Part shown: piece after piece, positions 18,282-29,115 of the stretch
How positions within the stretch are numbered: position 1 is the first letter of the stretch
Layout: the number at the start of each line of letters is the position of its first letter
Assembly (NCBI RefSeq): GCF_008728515.1
Contig: NC_044978.1
Location: 148,052,262 to 148,116,261, forward strand
Source of the DNA: Papio anubis
Lineage: Eukaryota; Chordata; Mammalia; Primates; Cercopithecidae
Reading direction: 5' to 3'
Length of the DNA stretch: 64,000 nt
The notes under the pieces: model-generated
The model's database searches: none
Seen by the model: the letters and a program-made list of their open reading frames with translations, nothing else
What the model was told of the DNA's origin: nothing
Made by a program: the position numbers and the translations under genes

Positions 18282-18662
18282 TATTATGGACTGAGTTCTA
18301 TTCGCCCAAAAAGTGTATGTTGAATCCCTAACCCCCAGTGTCTCAGAATGTGACTGTATTTTGAGACAGGGTCTTTAAAGAGGTAATTAAGTTAAAATGA
18401 GTTCACTGGGATGAGCCCTAATCTGATCTCTGGTGTCCTTGTAAGAAGAGATTTGGACAGACCTGCAAGGAGGGAAAGGTATGTGTGGCACAGGGAGCAG
18501 AAGGCCATCCTCAAGCTAAAAAGAGTGGTCTTAGAAGAAGCCAACCCTGGCAGCATTTTGAGTTGGGACTTGCAGCCTCTGGAACTATGAGAGAAGAAAC
18601 TCCTGTTGTTTAAGCACCCACTGTGTGGTACCTTGTTATGGAAGCCCTGGCAAAATAATGCA
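18282..18662 (+). mobile_element. MLT1-type MaLR LTR
   Basis: The sense LTR begins TATTATGGACTGAGTTCTAT, has CTCAGAATGTGACTGTATTT and the AGGGTCTTTAAAGAGGTAAT block, and ends GGAAGCCCTGGCAAAATAAT. This is a near full-length MLT1 solo LTR. Confidence 0.88.
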
Positions 18663-19232
18663 AACATTGGTATTTCAAGACGGTGTTAGTTCTAGATGAA
18701 CAATGAAATTAATCACAGAGCAATTTCCGGGCAGGAAGTGGCTTTTCTGCCCCTGTTTGGGTTTCCAGACACTTAATTCTTATTTGTGAACAAGTAGTAG
18801 ATATTCAGCATGTGTTTATTGGGCACTTCCTTCATGCCACACACCGCACTAGGCCAAGGAACAGAGATTCAGAAGCCTATGGCTGTATCTGGAGTCTAGA
18901 TGAGTTGAGCTTCTCAAACTGGCAGTAGATGCATGCTGATGACGGTCCCCAAGGTAATCTTCCTAGGACCTAATGGCCACATTGTAATAAGACTTTTCTT
19001 CTTTAGTTACTAATTTGATTCCTAAAGTATTAGGTACATATAAAATAACCTTTTTGTGTAGATCAAAACGTTGAATTAAATGCAATATGGAACAGAATAA
19101 GATTAGATTGCATTCCGGAACAGAAAAAAGACATTAATGAAAAAACTGAGTAAATCCAAATGAAGTAGTTCAGCTAATAATAATGTGCCAATGTGAATAT
19201 CTTAGTTTTTCTACATGTATCTGGGTTATTTC
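18663..19232. other. Stretch without gene; possible L2 relic
   Basis: At about 18805-18880 the text TGTTTATTGGGCACTTCCTT resembles a reversed L2 3' end. The rest is unassigned AT-rich sequence. Confidence 0.4.
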
Positions 19233-19418
19233 TAATGTGTCCCCTAAAGTTTGAGGTGTCTCCTAAAGTTCATGTGTTGGAAACATAATCCCCAGTGCAA
19301 TGATGTTAGGAGATGAGTGATTAGGTCATGAGGGCTCTGACATCATGAATAGATTAATTTCATTACATGGAAGTGGGTCTGTTTGGTGAGAGTGGGTTTG
19401 CTAGAAAAGTGAGTTCAG
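19233..19418 (+). mobile_element. MaLR LTR, left part (split by Alus)
   Basis: GTCTCCTAAAGTTCATGTGT and GGAGATGAGTGATTAGGTCA belong to a MaLR-type LTR. The LTR stops at the TSD of an Alu and resumes at 20051. Confidence 0.75.
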
Positions 19419-20050
<632 letters not shown>

Positions 20051-20275
20051 AAAACTGAGTTCAGACCCCTCCTGCTCTTGCACTCTGACTCTCATGCTCT
20101 CTTGCCCTTCTACCTTCAGCCATGTGATGACACTGCATGAAAGCCCTCACCAGATGCTGGCCCCATGTCTTAGACTTTCCATCCTTCACAACCATTAACA
20201 AAATAGACTTCTATTGTTTATCAATTATCCAGCTTCATGTGTTCTTTTATAGCAATACAAAATGAACTAAGACCA
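20051..20275 (+). mobile_element. MaLR LTR, right part (split)
   Basis: The LTR resumes after the Alu nest with CTTCAGCCATGTGATGACAC and ends with the expected TATAGCAATACAAAATGAAC and ACTAAGACC. Confidence 0.75.
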
Positions 20276-20400
20276 TTGTATAACATGCTAACATTAGGGG
20301 AAATGAGGTAAAAGATGTATAGGAATTCTCTCTATAATTTTGGCAAATTTTCTATGAATTCCAAACATCTAAAATTATTCCAAAATTAAAAGTTTATTTT
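20276..20400 (+). mobile_element. L1M 3' end fragment
   Basis: GGTAAAAGATGTATAGGAAT, TCTCTATAATTTTGGCAAAT and CTAAAATTATTCCAAAATTA match the conserved end of mammalian-age L1M 3' UTRs. Confidence 0.75.
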
Positions 20401-21376
20401 AAAAATGTTTGTATATTGGTGATTTTACATGGCTTAACCTAATAGGTAAAACCCGGATATTTAAATATAAAGCTGCCTGATGCAACATTTCTATGATACA
20501 GTAGTAGGATTTATGTTTGAAATTTAAGTATGTTTTAATTATAGATGTTTTTAGATAATTGATAGGCTTTTGTGCCTTGGCAGCCCAGCTCCTGGACCCC
20601 TAGCCAGTTATATGTACAAGTAAGAACTAACTGAACTTCCAAAGACAAAGGACGCTGTAGTCATTACTGAGGGACAGCTTGGGCTCAGACTAACTAATGG
20701 AACTTCTTTCACTTCTTTGACTAGGCAAGGATAAGTTGGGGACTCTGTGCTGATGGAATGACTGATTCCTTCTGTTCTTGGGAGTCAGTGGACACCCAAC
20801 ACAGCCTCATTCAAGGAGAACTGGTCACTTGCAACTCGTTTCTTCAGCAGAGGATCCTTCCTTCCTTCCCCACTGGGTCATGTAAGAACAGAAGGATTGT
20901 ACCATATCAGTTTTGAGAGATTCCACATTCTCATTTGGAGGAAAAAGAATCTGCTTCCAGTTTTACCCCTGGAACTAGAAAATTAATCTTTAATCAGACC
21001 AATACCATTTAAGAGACTTGTTTTGTTTGGCTGACAAGTATTTGAGATTTTGAAGAATTATTTGCCACCCTTCTAAATTGGGAAGTTTCACAAAAATACC
21101 TGGATATATGACTTCTCTTAAACAATCAGAAGTTCCAGCAACAGTTCTAAGTATATTCCATCATAGAAAAGATTGATTAGAGCTGAACAGCTGTTGTGCC
21201 CTTTCAAAGGGTCATATGCTCTGTGTTTGCTCATAGTCTCCACACAGCCCTCTCCACTCACTCATCCAGCCACTTTCAGCATTTGAGTTTACAACCCCTA
21301 GTCTAGATCAGTGTTTTTCAAACTACAGGTCATCCCACTGTGGGAGTCATTAAATCAGTGTCTTGGATAACCAGTA
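20401..21376. other. Stretch without recognised gene
   Basis: No exon or RNA gene is seen. At 21307-21372 the text CAGTGTTTTTCAAACTACAG and GGGAGTCATTAAATCAGTGT resembles the start of a hAT-type DNA transposon relic. Confidence 0.45.
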
Positions 21377-21457
21377 TGATATGGTTTGGCTCTGTGTCCC
21401 CACCCAAATCTCATCTTATAGTTCCCATAGTTCCCACGTGTTGTGAAAGGGACAGAA
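21377..21457 (+). repeat. Extra copy of the THE1 LTR head
   Basis: TGATATGGTTTGGCTCTGTG and the next 60 bases repeat the start of the LTR, which begins again at 21458. The 3' LTR has only one head. This is a local tandem duplication of about 81 bp, or the stub of an earlier THE1 LTR hit by this one. Confidence 0.85.
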
Positions 21458-21824
21458 TGATATGGTTTGGCTGTGTCCCTAACCAAATCTCATCTTGTAG
21501 TTCCCATAATTCCCATATATTGTGGGAGACACCTGGTGGGAGATGGTTGAATCATGGGGGTGGGTCTTTCCCATGCTGTTCTAGTGATAGTGAACGGGTC
21601 TCATGAGAGCTGATGACTTTTAAAATGGGAGTTTCTCCTCACAAGCCCTCTTTTTGCCTGCTGCCATCCACGTAAGATGTGACTTGCTCCTCCTTGCTGT
21701 CTACCATGATTGTGAGGCCTCCCCAGCCACATGAAACTGTGAGCTCTCCATTAAACCTCTATTGTTTGTAAATTGCCCAGTCTCAGGTATGTCTTTATCA
21801 GCAGCATGAAAACAAACTAATACA
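21458..21824 (+). promoter_or_regulatory. THE1 5' LTR
   Basis: The LTR runs from TGATATGGTTTGGCTGTGTC to AACAAACTAATACA. In intact copies it carried promoter and polyadenylation signals. THE1 LTRs are known to have been adopted as promoters or enhancers at some human loci; nothing here shows that for this copy. Confidence 0.88.
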
Positions 21825-21917
21825 GTAAATTGGTACCACTAGAGTCAGGCACTGCTGAAAAGATACCCCAAAATGTGGAAGCAACTTTGAAAGGTAACAG
21901 GCAGAGGTTGGAACAGT

Positions 21918-22217
21918 TTGGAGGGCTCAGAAGAAGATGGGAAAAGGCAGGAAAGTTTGGAACTCCCTAGAGACTTGTTGAATGACTTTGACCAAAATGC
22001 TGATAATAATATAGACAATGAAATCCAAGCTGAGGTGGTCTCAGGTGGAGATGAAGAGCTTGTTGGGAACTGGAGCAAAGGTGACTCTTGCTATGTTTTA
22101 GCAAAGAGACTGGCAGCATTTCATCCCTGCCGAAGAGATTTGTGGAACTTTGAAATTGAGAGAGATGATTTAGGGTACATGGCAGAAGAAATTTCTAAGC
22201 AGCAAAGCATTCAATAG
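21918..22217 (+). pseudogene. THE1 internal gag-like reading-frame remnant
   Basis: The open stretch has 99 codons, is acidic and opens MEGSEEDGK. It includes RRDLWNFEIERDDLGY. A diverged counterpart lies on the minus strand in the MST element at 53638-54144, sharing the MEGSEED start and RDLWNFE. The family's internal frame is gag-like and of unproven function. This copy stops early at 22215 and the downstream sequence is broken, so it is a relic. Confidence 0.7.
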
Positions 22218-23362
22218 GTGACTTGGGTGCCATTAAAGGCATTCAGTTTTATAAGGGAAGCAGAGTGTAAAAGTAGAAAAGAAAATCCCATTTTCCGAGG
22301 AGAAATTCAAGCCGGCTGCAGAAATTTGCGTAAGTAATGAGGAGCCAAATGTTAATCCAGAAGACAATGGGGAAATGTCTCCATGGCATGTCAGAGGTCT
22401 TCACAGCAGCCTCTCCCATCACAGCCTGGAGGTCCAGGAGAAAAATGTGGTTTCCTGGGTTGGGCCCAGGGTCCTTGTGCTGTGTGTGGTCTAGGGACTT
22501 AGTTCCCTGCATCCCAGCCTCTCCAGCTGTGGCTGAAAGGGACCAATGTAGAGCTCAGGTCACGGCTTCAGTGGGTGCCCCAAGCCTTGGCAGCTTCCAT
22601 GTGGTGCTGAGCCTGGGAGTGCACAGAAGTCAAGAACTGGGGTTTGGGAACCTCCACCTAGATGTCAGAGGATGTATGGAAATGCCTGGATGTCCAGGAG
22701 AAGTTTGCTACCGGGGTGTGGGGGCGGGGGGGCTTTCATGGAGAACTTCTGCTAGGGCAGTACAGAAGGGAAATGTGGAGTTGGAGTCCCTATTGGGGCA
22801 CCACCTAGTGGGGCTGTGAAAAGAGGGCCACCATTCTCCAGACCCCAGAATGGTAGATCCACTGACGGGTTTTACTCTGTGCCTGGAAAAGCCACAGACA
22901 CTCAACGCCAGCCTGTGAAGGTAGCAGGAGGGAGGCTGTACCCTGCAAAGCCACAGGGGCGGGGCTGCCCAAGACCATGGGAACCCACTTCTTGCATCAG
23001 GATGACCTGAATGTGAGACATGGAGTCAAAGGAGACCATATTGGAGCTTAAAGATTTGACTGCCCTGCTGGATTTCAGACTTGCATGGGGTCTGTAGCCC
23101 CTTTGTTTTGGCCAATTTCTCCCGTTTGGAATGGCTGTATTTACTCAGTGACTGTACCCCCATTATATCTAGGAAGAAACTAATTTGCTTTTGATTTTAC
23201 AGGCTCATAGATGGAAGGGACTTGCCTTGTCTTGGATGAGACTTTGGACAGTGGACTTCTGAGTTAATGATGAAATCAGCTGAGACTCTGGGGGACTGTT
23301 GGGAAGGCATGATTTGTTTTGAAATGTGAAGATTTGAGATTTGGGAGGGGCCAGGGGCACAA
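22218..23362 (+). pseudogene. Rest of THE1 internal region, decayed
   Basis: A 160-codon open frame at 22337-22819 and shorter ones occur here. The MST internal region on the other strand at 52314-53637 has recognisably related text (GGAAAAGCC and ATGTATGGAAA blocks), so this is shared retroelement sequence, not a host gene. Confidence 0.7.
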
Positions 23363-23731
23363 TGATATGGTTTGGCTCTGTGTCCTCACCCAAATCTCAT
23401 CTTGTAGCTCCCATAATTCCCGTATATTGTGGGAGAGACCTGGTGGGAGATGGTTGAATCATGGGGGCGGGTTTTTCCTGTGCTGTTCTAGTGATAGTGA
23501 ATGTGTCTCACGAGATCTGATCGTTTAAAAAACAGGAGTTTCTCTGCATAAACACTCTTTTTGCCTGCTGCCATCCACATAAGATGTGACTTGCTCCTCC
23601 TGTCCTTCCGCCATGATTGTGAGGCTTCCCCAGCCATGTGGAACCGTGAGTTCTCCATTAAACCTCTATTGTTTGAAAATTGCCCAGTCTCAGATATGTC
23701 TTTATCAGCAGCATGAAAACAGACTAATACA
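23363..23731 (+). promoter_or_regulatory. THE1 3' LTR
   Basis: TGATATGGTTTGGCTCTGTG to AGACTAATACA gives a 369-bp LTR, near the 367 bp of the main 5' copy. It retains the ATGATTGTGAGGCTTCCCCA block seen in all THE1/MST LTRs of this window. Confidence 0.9.
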
Positions 23732-23736
23732 CAATA

Positions 23737-24244
23737 GTACAAGGAGGAAAAGAAGGAGAAAGAAGTGAAGAAAGAAGAGGAAGAGGAGGAAATAGAAAAT
23801 ATCAGAATATTTACATGTGGTAAGGACTACTGTTACTTTGTGAAACCTTTGTTTCAGTTGTGTTTATGTGTGCTCATACTGGGTTACCATATAAATTAAG
23901 TTTCTTTCTATGAGTTGCAATAAAATAAATTTGAAAGCCAAGACTAATAAAAATTTAAATAATCCAACCTCTTGTTAATCATTTAGTTTGACGTCTTTGC
24001 TTACTGTTTTTGTTTTGTTTCTCTTTAAATTACCTGAGAGGGTAGGTGTTTGTTGTATGGAATTCACACATGCATGATGTGGATCTCCATGAATGCCCAT
24101 AGAAGCTTTTTGGTGTTTCTCAGACCTTATGATTCATCCAATTACCAAGTTGTATAGTTATCCTTTGGTAAGTTAGATCATATTAAATAATAATCAGATG
24201 TATTTACATGGGTTATTTAGGGCAACTAATAGTCTAAAATAGAC
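23737..24244. other. Purine-rich tract, then unassigned DNA
   Basis: From about 23740 to 23795 the plus strand is nearly all purine (AGGAGGAAAAGAAGGAGAAA). The remaining AT-rich sequence shows no gene. Confidence 0.55.
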
Positions 24245-24448
24245 CAGCACTGTCTCATAGAACTTTCTATGATGATGGAAACATTCTATATCTGCACATT
24301 CAATATGGTAACTTCAAGCCACATGCAGCTCTTTAGTACTTGAAATGTACCTAATGTGACAGAGGACCTATATTGTAAATTTAAATTTCAATTAGTTAAA
24401 CTTTAAGTAGCTGTACATAAGCAGTGGCTACCATGTTGGATAGCATAA
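24245..24448 (+). mobile_element. hAT-Charlie-type DNA transposon relic
   Basis: CAGCACTGTCTCATAGAACT, TTCAAGCCACATGCAGCTCT, TACTTGAAATGTACCTAATG and GCAGTGGCTACCATGTTGGA are the recognisable parts of a MER-type MITE. A fragment of the same family lies at 32515-32630. Confidence 0.75.
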
Positions 24449-24792
24449 CTCTAAATTCTAGAATTAGTATTTTGAGAACCAGATGGCTATATTTCTTGTT
24501 TTTCGGACTAGACAGTCAATTGGTCTGATATAATTATTTTATTCAGGCATCACTCACTGAAGAGTGAGAAGAGCTAACATTCCATTGGCTGGGCACAGCT
24601 TACTTTTCTTGGTCCAGGGTATTACTAGAGACAAATGACCCAGCTTCTAAATGTAGAATTTGTAAGTTCTTATCCCCATTGATTTCTGGTTTTTCATATT
24701 GAAAATTGCTTGAAGCAAATTATGTGTTTGAACGATATGGATTAAAACTATAATTATTATTTGATAATTATAATAGTAACTATAATAACAAT
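24449..24792. other. Stretch without recognised gene
   Basis: This is AT-rich sequence with no repeat family I can name and no exon-like frame. Confidence 0.45.
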
Positions 24793-25192
24793 AATATGGA
24801 TCTGTGTCCTCACCCAATCTCATGTTGAAATGTAATCCCAGGTGCTGGAGGTAGAGTCTGTGGGAGGTGATTGGATCATGGGAGCAGAGTTCTCATGAAT
24901 GGTTTAGCACCATCCCCTCTTGGTACTGTATAGTGAGTGAGTTCTCATGAGACCTGGTTGTTTGAAAGTATGTAGCACCTTCCCCCTTGTTATCTTCCTC
25001 CTGCTCCCAGTCATGTGAAGTGCTGGCTCCTGCTTTGCCTTCTACCATGATTGTTTCCTGAGGCCTCCCCGGAAGCAGAGGATGTGCTGCCAGGCTTTCT
25101 GTACAGCCTGCAAAACTGTGAGTCAATTACACCCCTTTATAAATTACCCTGTCTCAGGTATTTCTTTATGGAAGTGCAAGAAGAGACTAACA
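24793..25192 (+). mobile_element. Solo MST-type MaLR LTR
   Basis: ATATGGATCTGTGTCCTCAC, GGGAGGTGATTGGATCATGG, GAGGCCTCCCCGGAAGCAGA and the closing AGAAGAGACTAACAC are an MST LTR in sense orientation. The first few bases of the LTR are lost or altered. Confidence 0.87.
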
Positions 25193-25224
25193 CTAGAAAT
25201 AATAAAAGTAATGAAAATAGTAGC

Positions 25225-25465
25225 AAGAATAGCAGACACTTAGTAAGTGCTTACTATGTACCCGACACTGTGATAAGCCCTTTGTATACCTTATTCCACT
25301 TATTCTTCACCATAATCCTATGAGATAAGAGAGATATTATCCTATATGAGGAAATTCTTGTTTGTAAAGTAAGTAACTTACAAAATCACTCAGGTAGTGA
25401 CTGAATGAGCCAGAATATGAATTCCATTCTGTCTGGCTATAAGTCCCTTATGGTAACCACTATGG
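25225..25465 (-). repeat. MIR SINE
   Basis: TAAGTGCTTACTATGTACCC, CACCATAATCCTATGAGATA and the AGGTAGTGACTGAATGAGCC core give a reverse MIR of near full length. Confidence 0.85.
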
Positions 25466-25884
25466 TGTTCCTACAGGGTGCAAATCAGTTAGTTTTTCCA
25501 TCAATCCATTGTTTCCTTGATAAAAACATGTCCAAGATGAATTACTAGTGGCTGTGCTAGGACTAGGGCCTGGGTCCTGTGATTCTGATGTGGGTACTCC
25601 CCACTGCCACACTCTTATTATAAATTTATCATTAATGCTCTTTCGGCCACATTTGTGGAAGCATGTGCTGGTGGGCTTCATTGGAACCTAGGCATTTTTT
25701 ACTCTGGGGGGGGGGTCCTTCCTCCATAATATCAAAAATTCTATCTTCCTTTGTTGATATAAAGGCAAACATTCTGATCTTCTATATTAAACCCTTTTAT
25801 TCTACCCCAAAGTTCAATTTTTTCTTTTGGTTTTGGAAGAAATTGAAACATTTTCATGGGCTCTGTGAAATAATCCCCCCTCCA
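25466..25884. other. Stretch without recognised gene
   Basis: No gene or named repeat was seen; a run of nine G lies at 25706-25714. Confidence 0.45.
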
Positions 25885-26180
25885 CCAAAGATAACCACAT
25901 CTTAATCCCCATGAACATGGTAACTTCTATGGTCAAAGGGACTTGGCAGATGTGATTCTATTAAGAATCTTGACCTCAGAGAGTTGTCTTGTATTATTCC
26001 AGTGGGCCCAGTAGAATCACAAGGGTCCTCAAGGAGAGTCAGAGAAGGAGATATGATGGCAGAAGCCAGAGTCAGAGTGTGGCCTGAGCAAGACTCCATT
26101 GACAATTGCTTACTCTGAAGACGGAAAGAGCCACGAGCCAAGGACTGCAGGCAGCACAGTGCCTGGCATCATCAATCGGT
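25885..26180 (+). mobile_element. Old MaLR/ERVL-type LTR fragment
   Basis: GGGACTTGGCAGATGTGATT, CAGTGGGCCCAGTAGAATCA, AGGAGATATGATGGCAGAAG and GCCACGAGCCAAGGACTGCA follow the order of an old MLT-type LTR in sense orientation. The 3' third is missing. Confidence 0.7.
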
Positions 26181-26286
26181 AAGGAAAGAAAGAAAGTAAT
26201 CAGGGGAATTCTCTTCACATTTCCAAGGAAATGCAGGATTAAAAGTGGCCATGAAAGAGACTTAAATTCAAAATTGAGTAGCCGCA

Positions 26287-26822
26287 TGTATTGTCAGGGT
26301 TGTCTAGAGGGACAGAACTGATAGGATAGATGTATATATGAAGGGGAACTTATTAAGGAGAATTGACTCACACGATCACAAGGTAAAGTCCCAAGACAGG
26401 TCTTCTGCAAACTGAGGAGCAAGGAAGCCAGTGGTAGATCCGTTCAAGTCTCAAAACCTCAAAAGTAGGGAAGCTGATAGTGCACCTTTCAGCCTGTGGC
26501 CAAAGGCCCAGGAGCCCCTGGCAAGCCACTGGTGTACATCCAATAGTCCAAAAGATGAAGAACTTGGAGTCTGATGTTCAAGGGCAGGAAGTATCCAGGG
26601 CATGAGAAAGATGAAGCCCAGAAGACTCAGAAAGTCTGCTTTTCCATCTTCTGCCTGCTTTATTCCAACCACATTGGCAGCTGATTAGCTGGTGCCCACC
26701 CAGATTGAGCGTGGATCTGCCTCTCCCAGTCCACTGACTTTGGCAACACTCACAGATACACCCAGGAACAATACTTTGCATCCTTTAATCCAATCACATT
26801 GACATTCAATATTAACCATCAC
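26287..26822 (-). mobile_element. Solo ERVL LTR (MLT2A-like)
   Basis: The plus strand starts TGTATTGTCAGGGTTGTCTA and ends ATTCAATATTAACCATCA, so the LTR reads TGATGGTTAATATTG on the minus strand. The internal blocks CACACGATCACAAGGTAAAG and GTCTGATGTTCAAGGGCAGG are well preserved over about 536 bp. It is younger-looking than the related LTRs at 9784 and 41556. The MLT2A label is by eye. Confidence 0.7.
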
Positions 26823-27057
26823 TCTCCATCGCTGTCTAGGAGCCCATTCCCCTCCCTGCCCCAAATACCTAGTAACAAGAAATTTTCAGTTGAAACCATT
26901 TGCTTTCCCTAGGCTTCGGGATTCTGCTCTGCAGAAGCTACATTTGGAAGAGGATGAGCAGCATCTGGAGAAGGTGCCCTGAACGAGAAGAGAAATGGGA
27001 ACTCAGAGTAGAGAAAAACTGAAAAGGAGTAACAAAAATGAGCCTGGAAATACCAAG
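26823..27057. other. Short unassigned stretch
   Basis: No repeat or gene is recognised between the LTR and the Alu. Confidence 0.45.
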
Positions 27058-27073
27058 AAAGGGGGGAATTTTT

Positions 27074-27364
27074 ATTTATTTATTTTATTTATTTATTTTG
27101 AGACGGAGTTTCACTCTTGTTGCCCAGGCTGGAGTGTAATGGCACAATCTCCGCCTCCCGGGTTCAAGCAATTTTCCTGCCTCATCCTCCCAAGTAGCTG
27201 GGATTACAGGCATGCGCCACCATGCCCAGCTAATTTTGTCTTTTTAGTAGAGACAGCGTTTCTCCATGTTAGTCAGGCGGTCTTGAACTCCCGACCTCAG
27301 GTGATCCACCCACCTCGGCCTCCCAAAGTGCTGGGATTAGAGGCGTGAGCCAACGCACCAGACC
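27074..27364 (-). mobile_element. AluS-like element
   Basis: A full-length Alu in reverse orientation runs from its T-rich tail (TTTATTTATTTTATTTATTT) to AGCCAACGCACCAGACC. The TSDs are AAAGGGGGGAATTTTT at 27058-27073 and AAAGCGGGGAATTTTT at 27365-27380, with one mismatch. The tail has become a TTTA microsatellite. Confidence 0.93.
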
Positions 27365-27380
27365 AAAGCGGGGAATTTTT

Positions 27381-28696
27381 CAAAAGAGAGAAATTACAAA
27401 AGTGAAAAGAGACATTGACAGAAGAGAAGTTGGAAGTAAGTAAGCAATTTGCAATTTTGAAGGGACCCAGGAAGAAAGGCAGGCCAAGTAGAGAAACAAA
27501 AAGCAAAACCAACGGTGGGCCTAAAAGTAAACTTCCTTTCTCTTTGTAACTGACGTTGGGTGCAGAGCTGAACTCTACAGTCCAGAGGCCATCTAAGGCC
27601 ATTAATCCAAGCCCTGCACTGCTGCCATGGCCGTGGGAGTGACACGCACGGGACAATGGCAGAATGCAGCCTGAGAAATGAGGGGTTCCTGTCTCAGCAA
27701 GGGCTGCATTTTCTCTGCTCTTTTTTCACAAAGCTGCTACTCACATCAAAGTGACTCCCGGTGACCCATGATGCTCACAGCCTAAACTCAGAGCCCTCCC
27801 TCCCATCTCAGTCTCAGGCCTTTTTTGCAGTTGTTTCAACCGCTTATCTTTAAGGACTAGGTCTTATGCCCAAATTTGTAGATAATTTCTATGTTTATTA
27901 GAGTGTGCATTATTTTCTGGTTTCATGCGTATAGCCAGTTGGCTCCAGTTGACATTTTCACCTCTTAATATCGCATACTAAAGCACTTGAAAAAGAAAAA
28001 AAGGAGAAATTATTTTTTTAAATGTATATGCACACAAACATATATATGTAAACACTGAATATTAATATATTGAATATAAAGATATTAGTAGGCATACTTA
28101 CATACACACATGCATACCTGTATACGCACATAAGGCTTCTGTATTCAAATTTCTAGGAAATAATAACAAAGCATTGGAGGGTGCTTTTTAATAAGTCCAG
28201 ATTCCCTCTTTCATTTCCATTTTTATTTTTTTAAAGAGTACATCTCACAAAAGATGCATTTCTGAGCTCTCTAACTGATTAACAAGGACCGCTCTTAGGT
28301 GAACCCTTCTCTCGGTTTTTACTTTCAGTTGACTTTTGCATATATAGTCACTTTTTTTCTGCAGGCTTTATCCAAAGAATTTTTTCAAAACAATTTTTCC
28401 CCATGCAGTTTTTCATTGTTCTAACCCCAAATTGTGTTTAGTACATTGATATGCTCAGGGGATAGGTTTTTTGGCTTACACGGTTTTCTCTTCCTGGGCT
28501 GACACTGGGTGGTCTCTCAGCCATGTCTGGTTTTTAGGTATCACCAACAGCTCTGTTTTACGTTTTTCACACAGTTTCCTTTTCCATCCTAGTTTAGGGA
28601 TGGAGATATTTTCCTTGCTGTTTCTTTTTCAGTGGCTTGTTATTTTTCATGGGGGAGGGCATTTAAACGCTGTCACCCAAGGTATCAAATCTGTGC
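27381..28696. other. Stretch without recognised gene
   Basis: The open frames at 27394-27656 have no splice or codon support. An AT-rich part with alternating purine-pyrimidine words (CACACAAACATATATATGTA) lies near 28030. No repeat family was recognised. Confidence 0.45.
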
Positions 28697-28700
28697 ATAG

Positions 28701-28795
28701 ATGAGCACACAAGTGATGTGCGCTCTTCTTCAATGAGCACACATCATGTGCTTCTTCAATCTTAAGAAGATTGTGATGTGACTTCTTCAATCTTA
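28701..28795 (+). repeat. Three-copy local direct repeat
   Basis: Three related words occur at a spacing of about 30 bases: GTGATGTGCGCTCTTCTTCA from 28713, CATCATGTGCTTCTTCAATC from 28742 and GTGATGTGACTTCTTCAATC from 28773. ATGAGCACAC occurs twice, at 28701 and 28733. Between copies two and three, CAATCTTAAGAAGATTG forms a 7-bp stem. Confidence 0.75.
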
Positions 28796-28874
28796 TTTTA
28801 AAAATTAATTTCTATTTTTCCCTGCCCCGAAGTTGGAAGACAGAAGTGTTGACATGCTTTAATCTTTACTTAGA

Positions 28875-29115
28875 CAATTTCTTTAACAAGTACTTACACT
28901 GTGCTTGTCATGTATCAGGTACTAGTGCTCAGTGATTTCCAAATTTTCACTGTATCCACAGAGCAACCCTCTGAGGATGGTGCTAGAACTCTTCATATTT
29001 TGTAGATGAGGAAATGGTGGCATAGAGAGGTAAGTAACTAGCACAAAGCCACACATCTGGTAGGTGGGGCTGGGGGGTGGGGGCAAGGATTCAAATCTAG
29101 ACAATCAGGTTCGTA
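28875..29115 (-). repeat. MIR SINE
   Basis: GCTTGTCATGTATCAGGTAC, GTAGATGAGGAAATGGTGGC and AAGTAACTAGCACAAAGCCA are in MIR order on the minus strand. Confidence 0.85.

Larger units (their letters stand above)
21377..23731 (+). mobile_element. Complete two-LTR THE1 (MaLR) element
   Basis: The element has a 5' LTR at 21458-21824, an internal region, and a 3' LTR at 23363-23731. An extra copy of the LTR head precedes it at 21377-21457. Just inside the 5' LTR is AATTGGTACCA (21828-21838), in the primer-binding-site position. A purine-rich GGGAGGGGCCAGGGG precedes the 3' LTR. The flanking 5-mers CAGTA (21372-21376) and CAATA (23732-23736) are a probable TSD with one change. MaLRs are nonautonomous ERVL relatives; the internal frame is broken. 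Confidence 0.92.

Noticed and set aside
22337..22819. 160-codon plus-strand frame
   Set aside because: It lies inside the internal region of the THE1 element and related sequence occurs in the MST element; no host exon signals.
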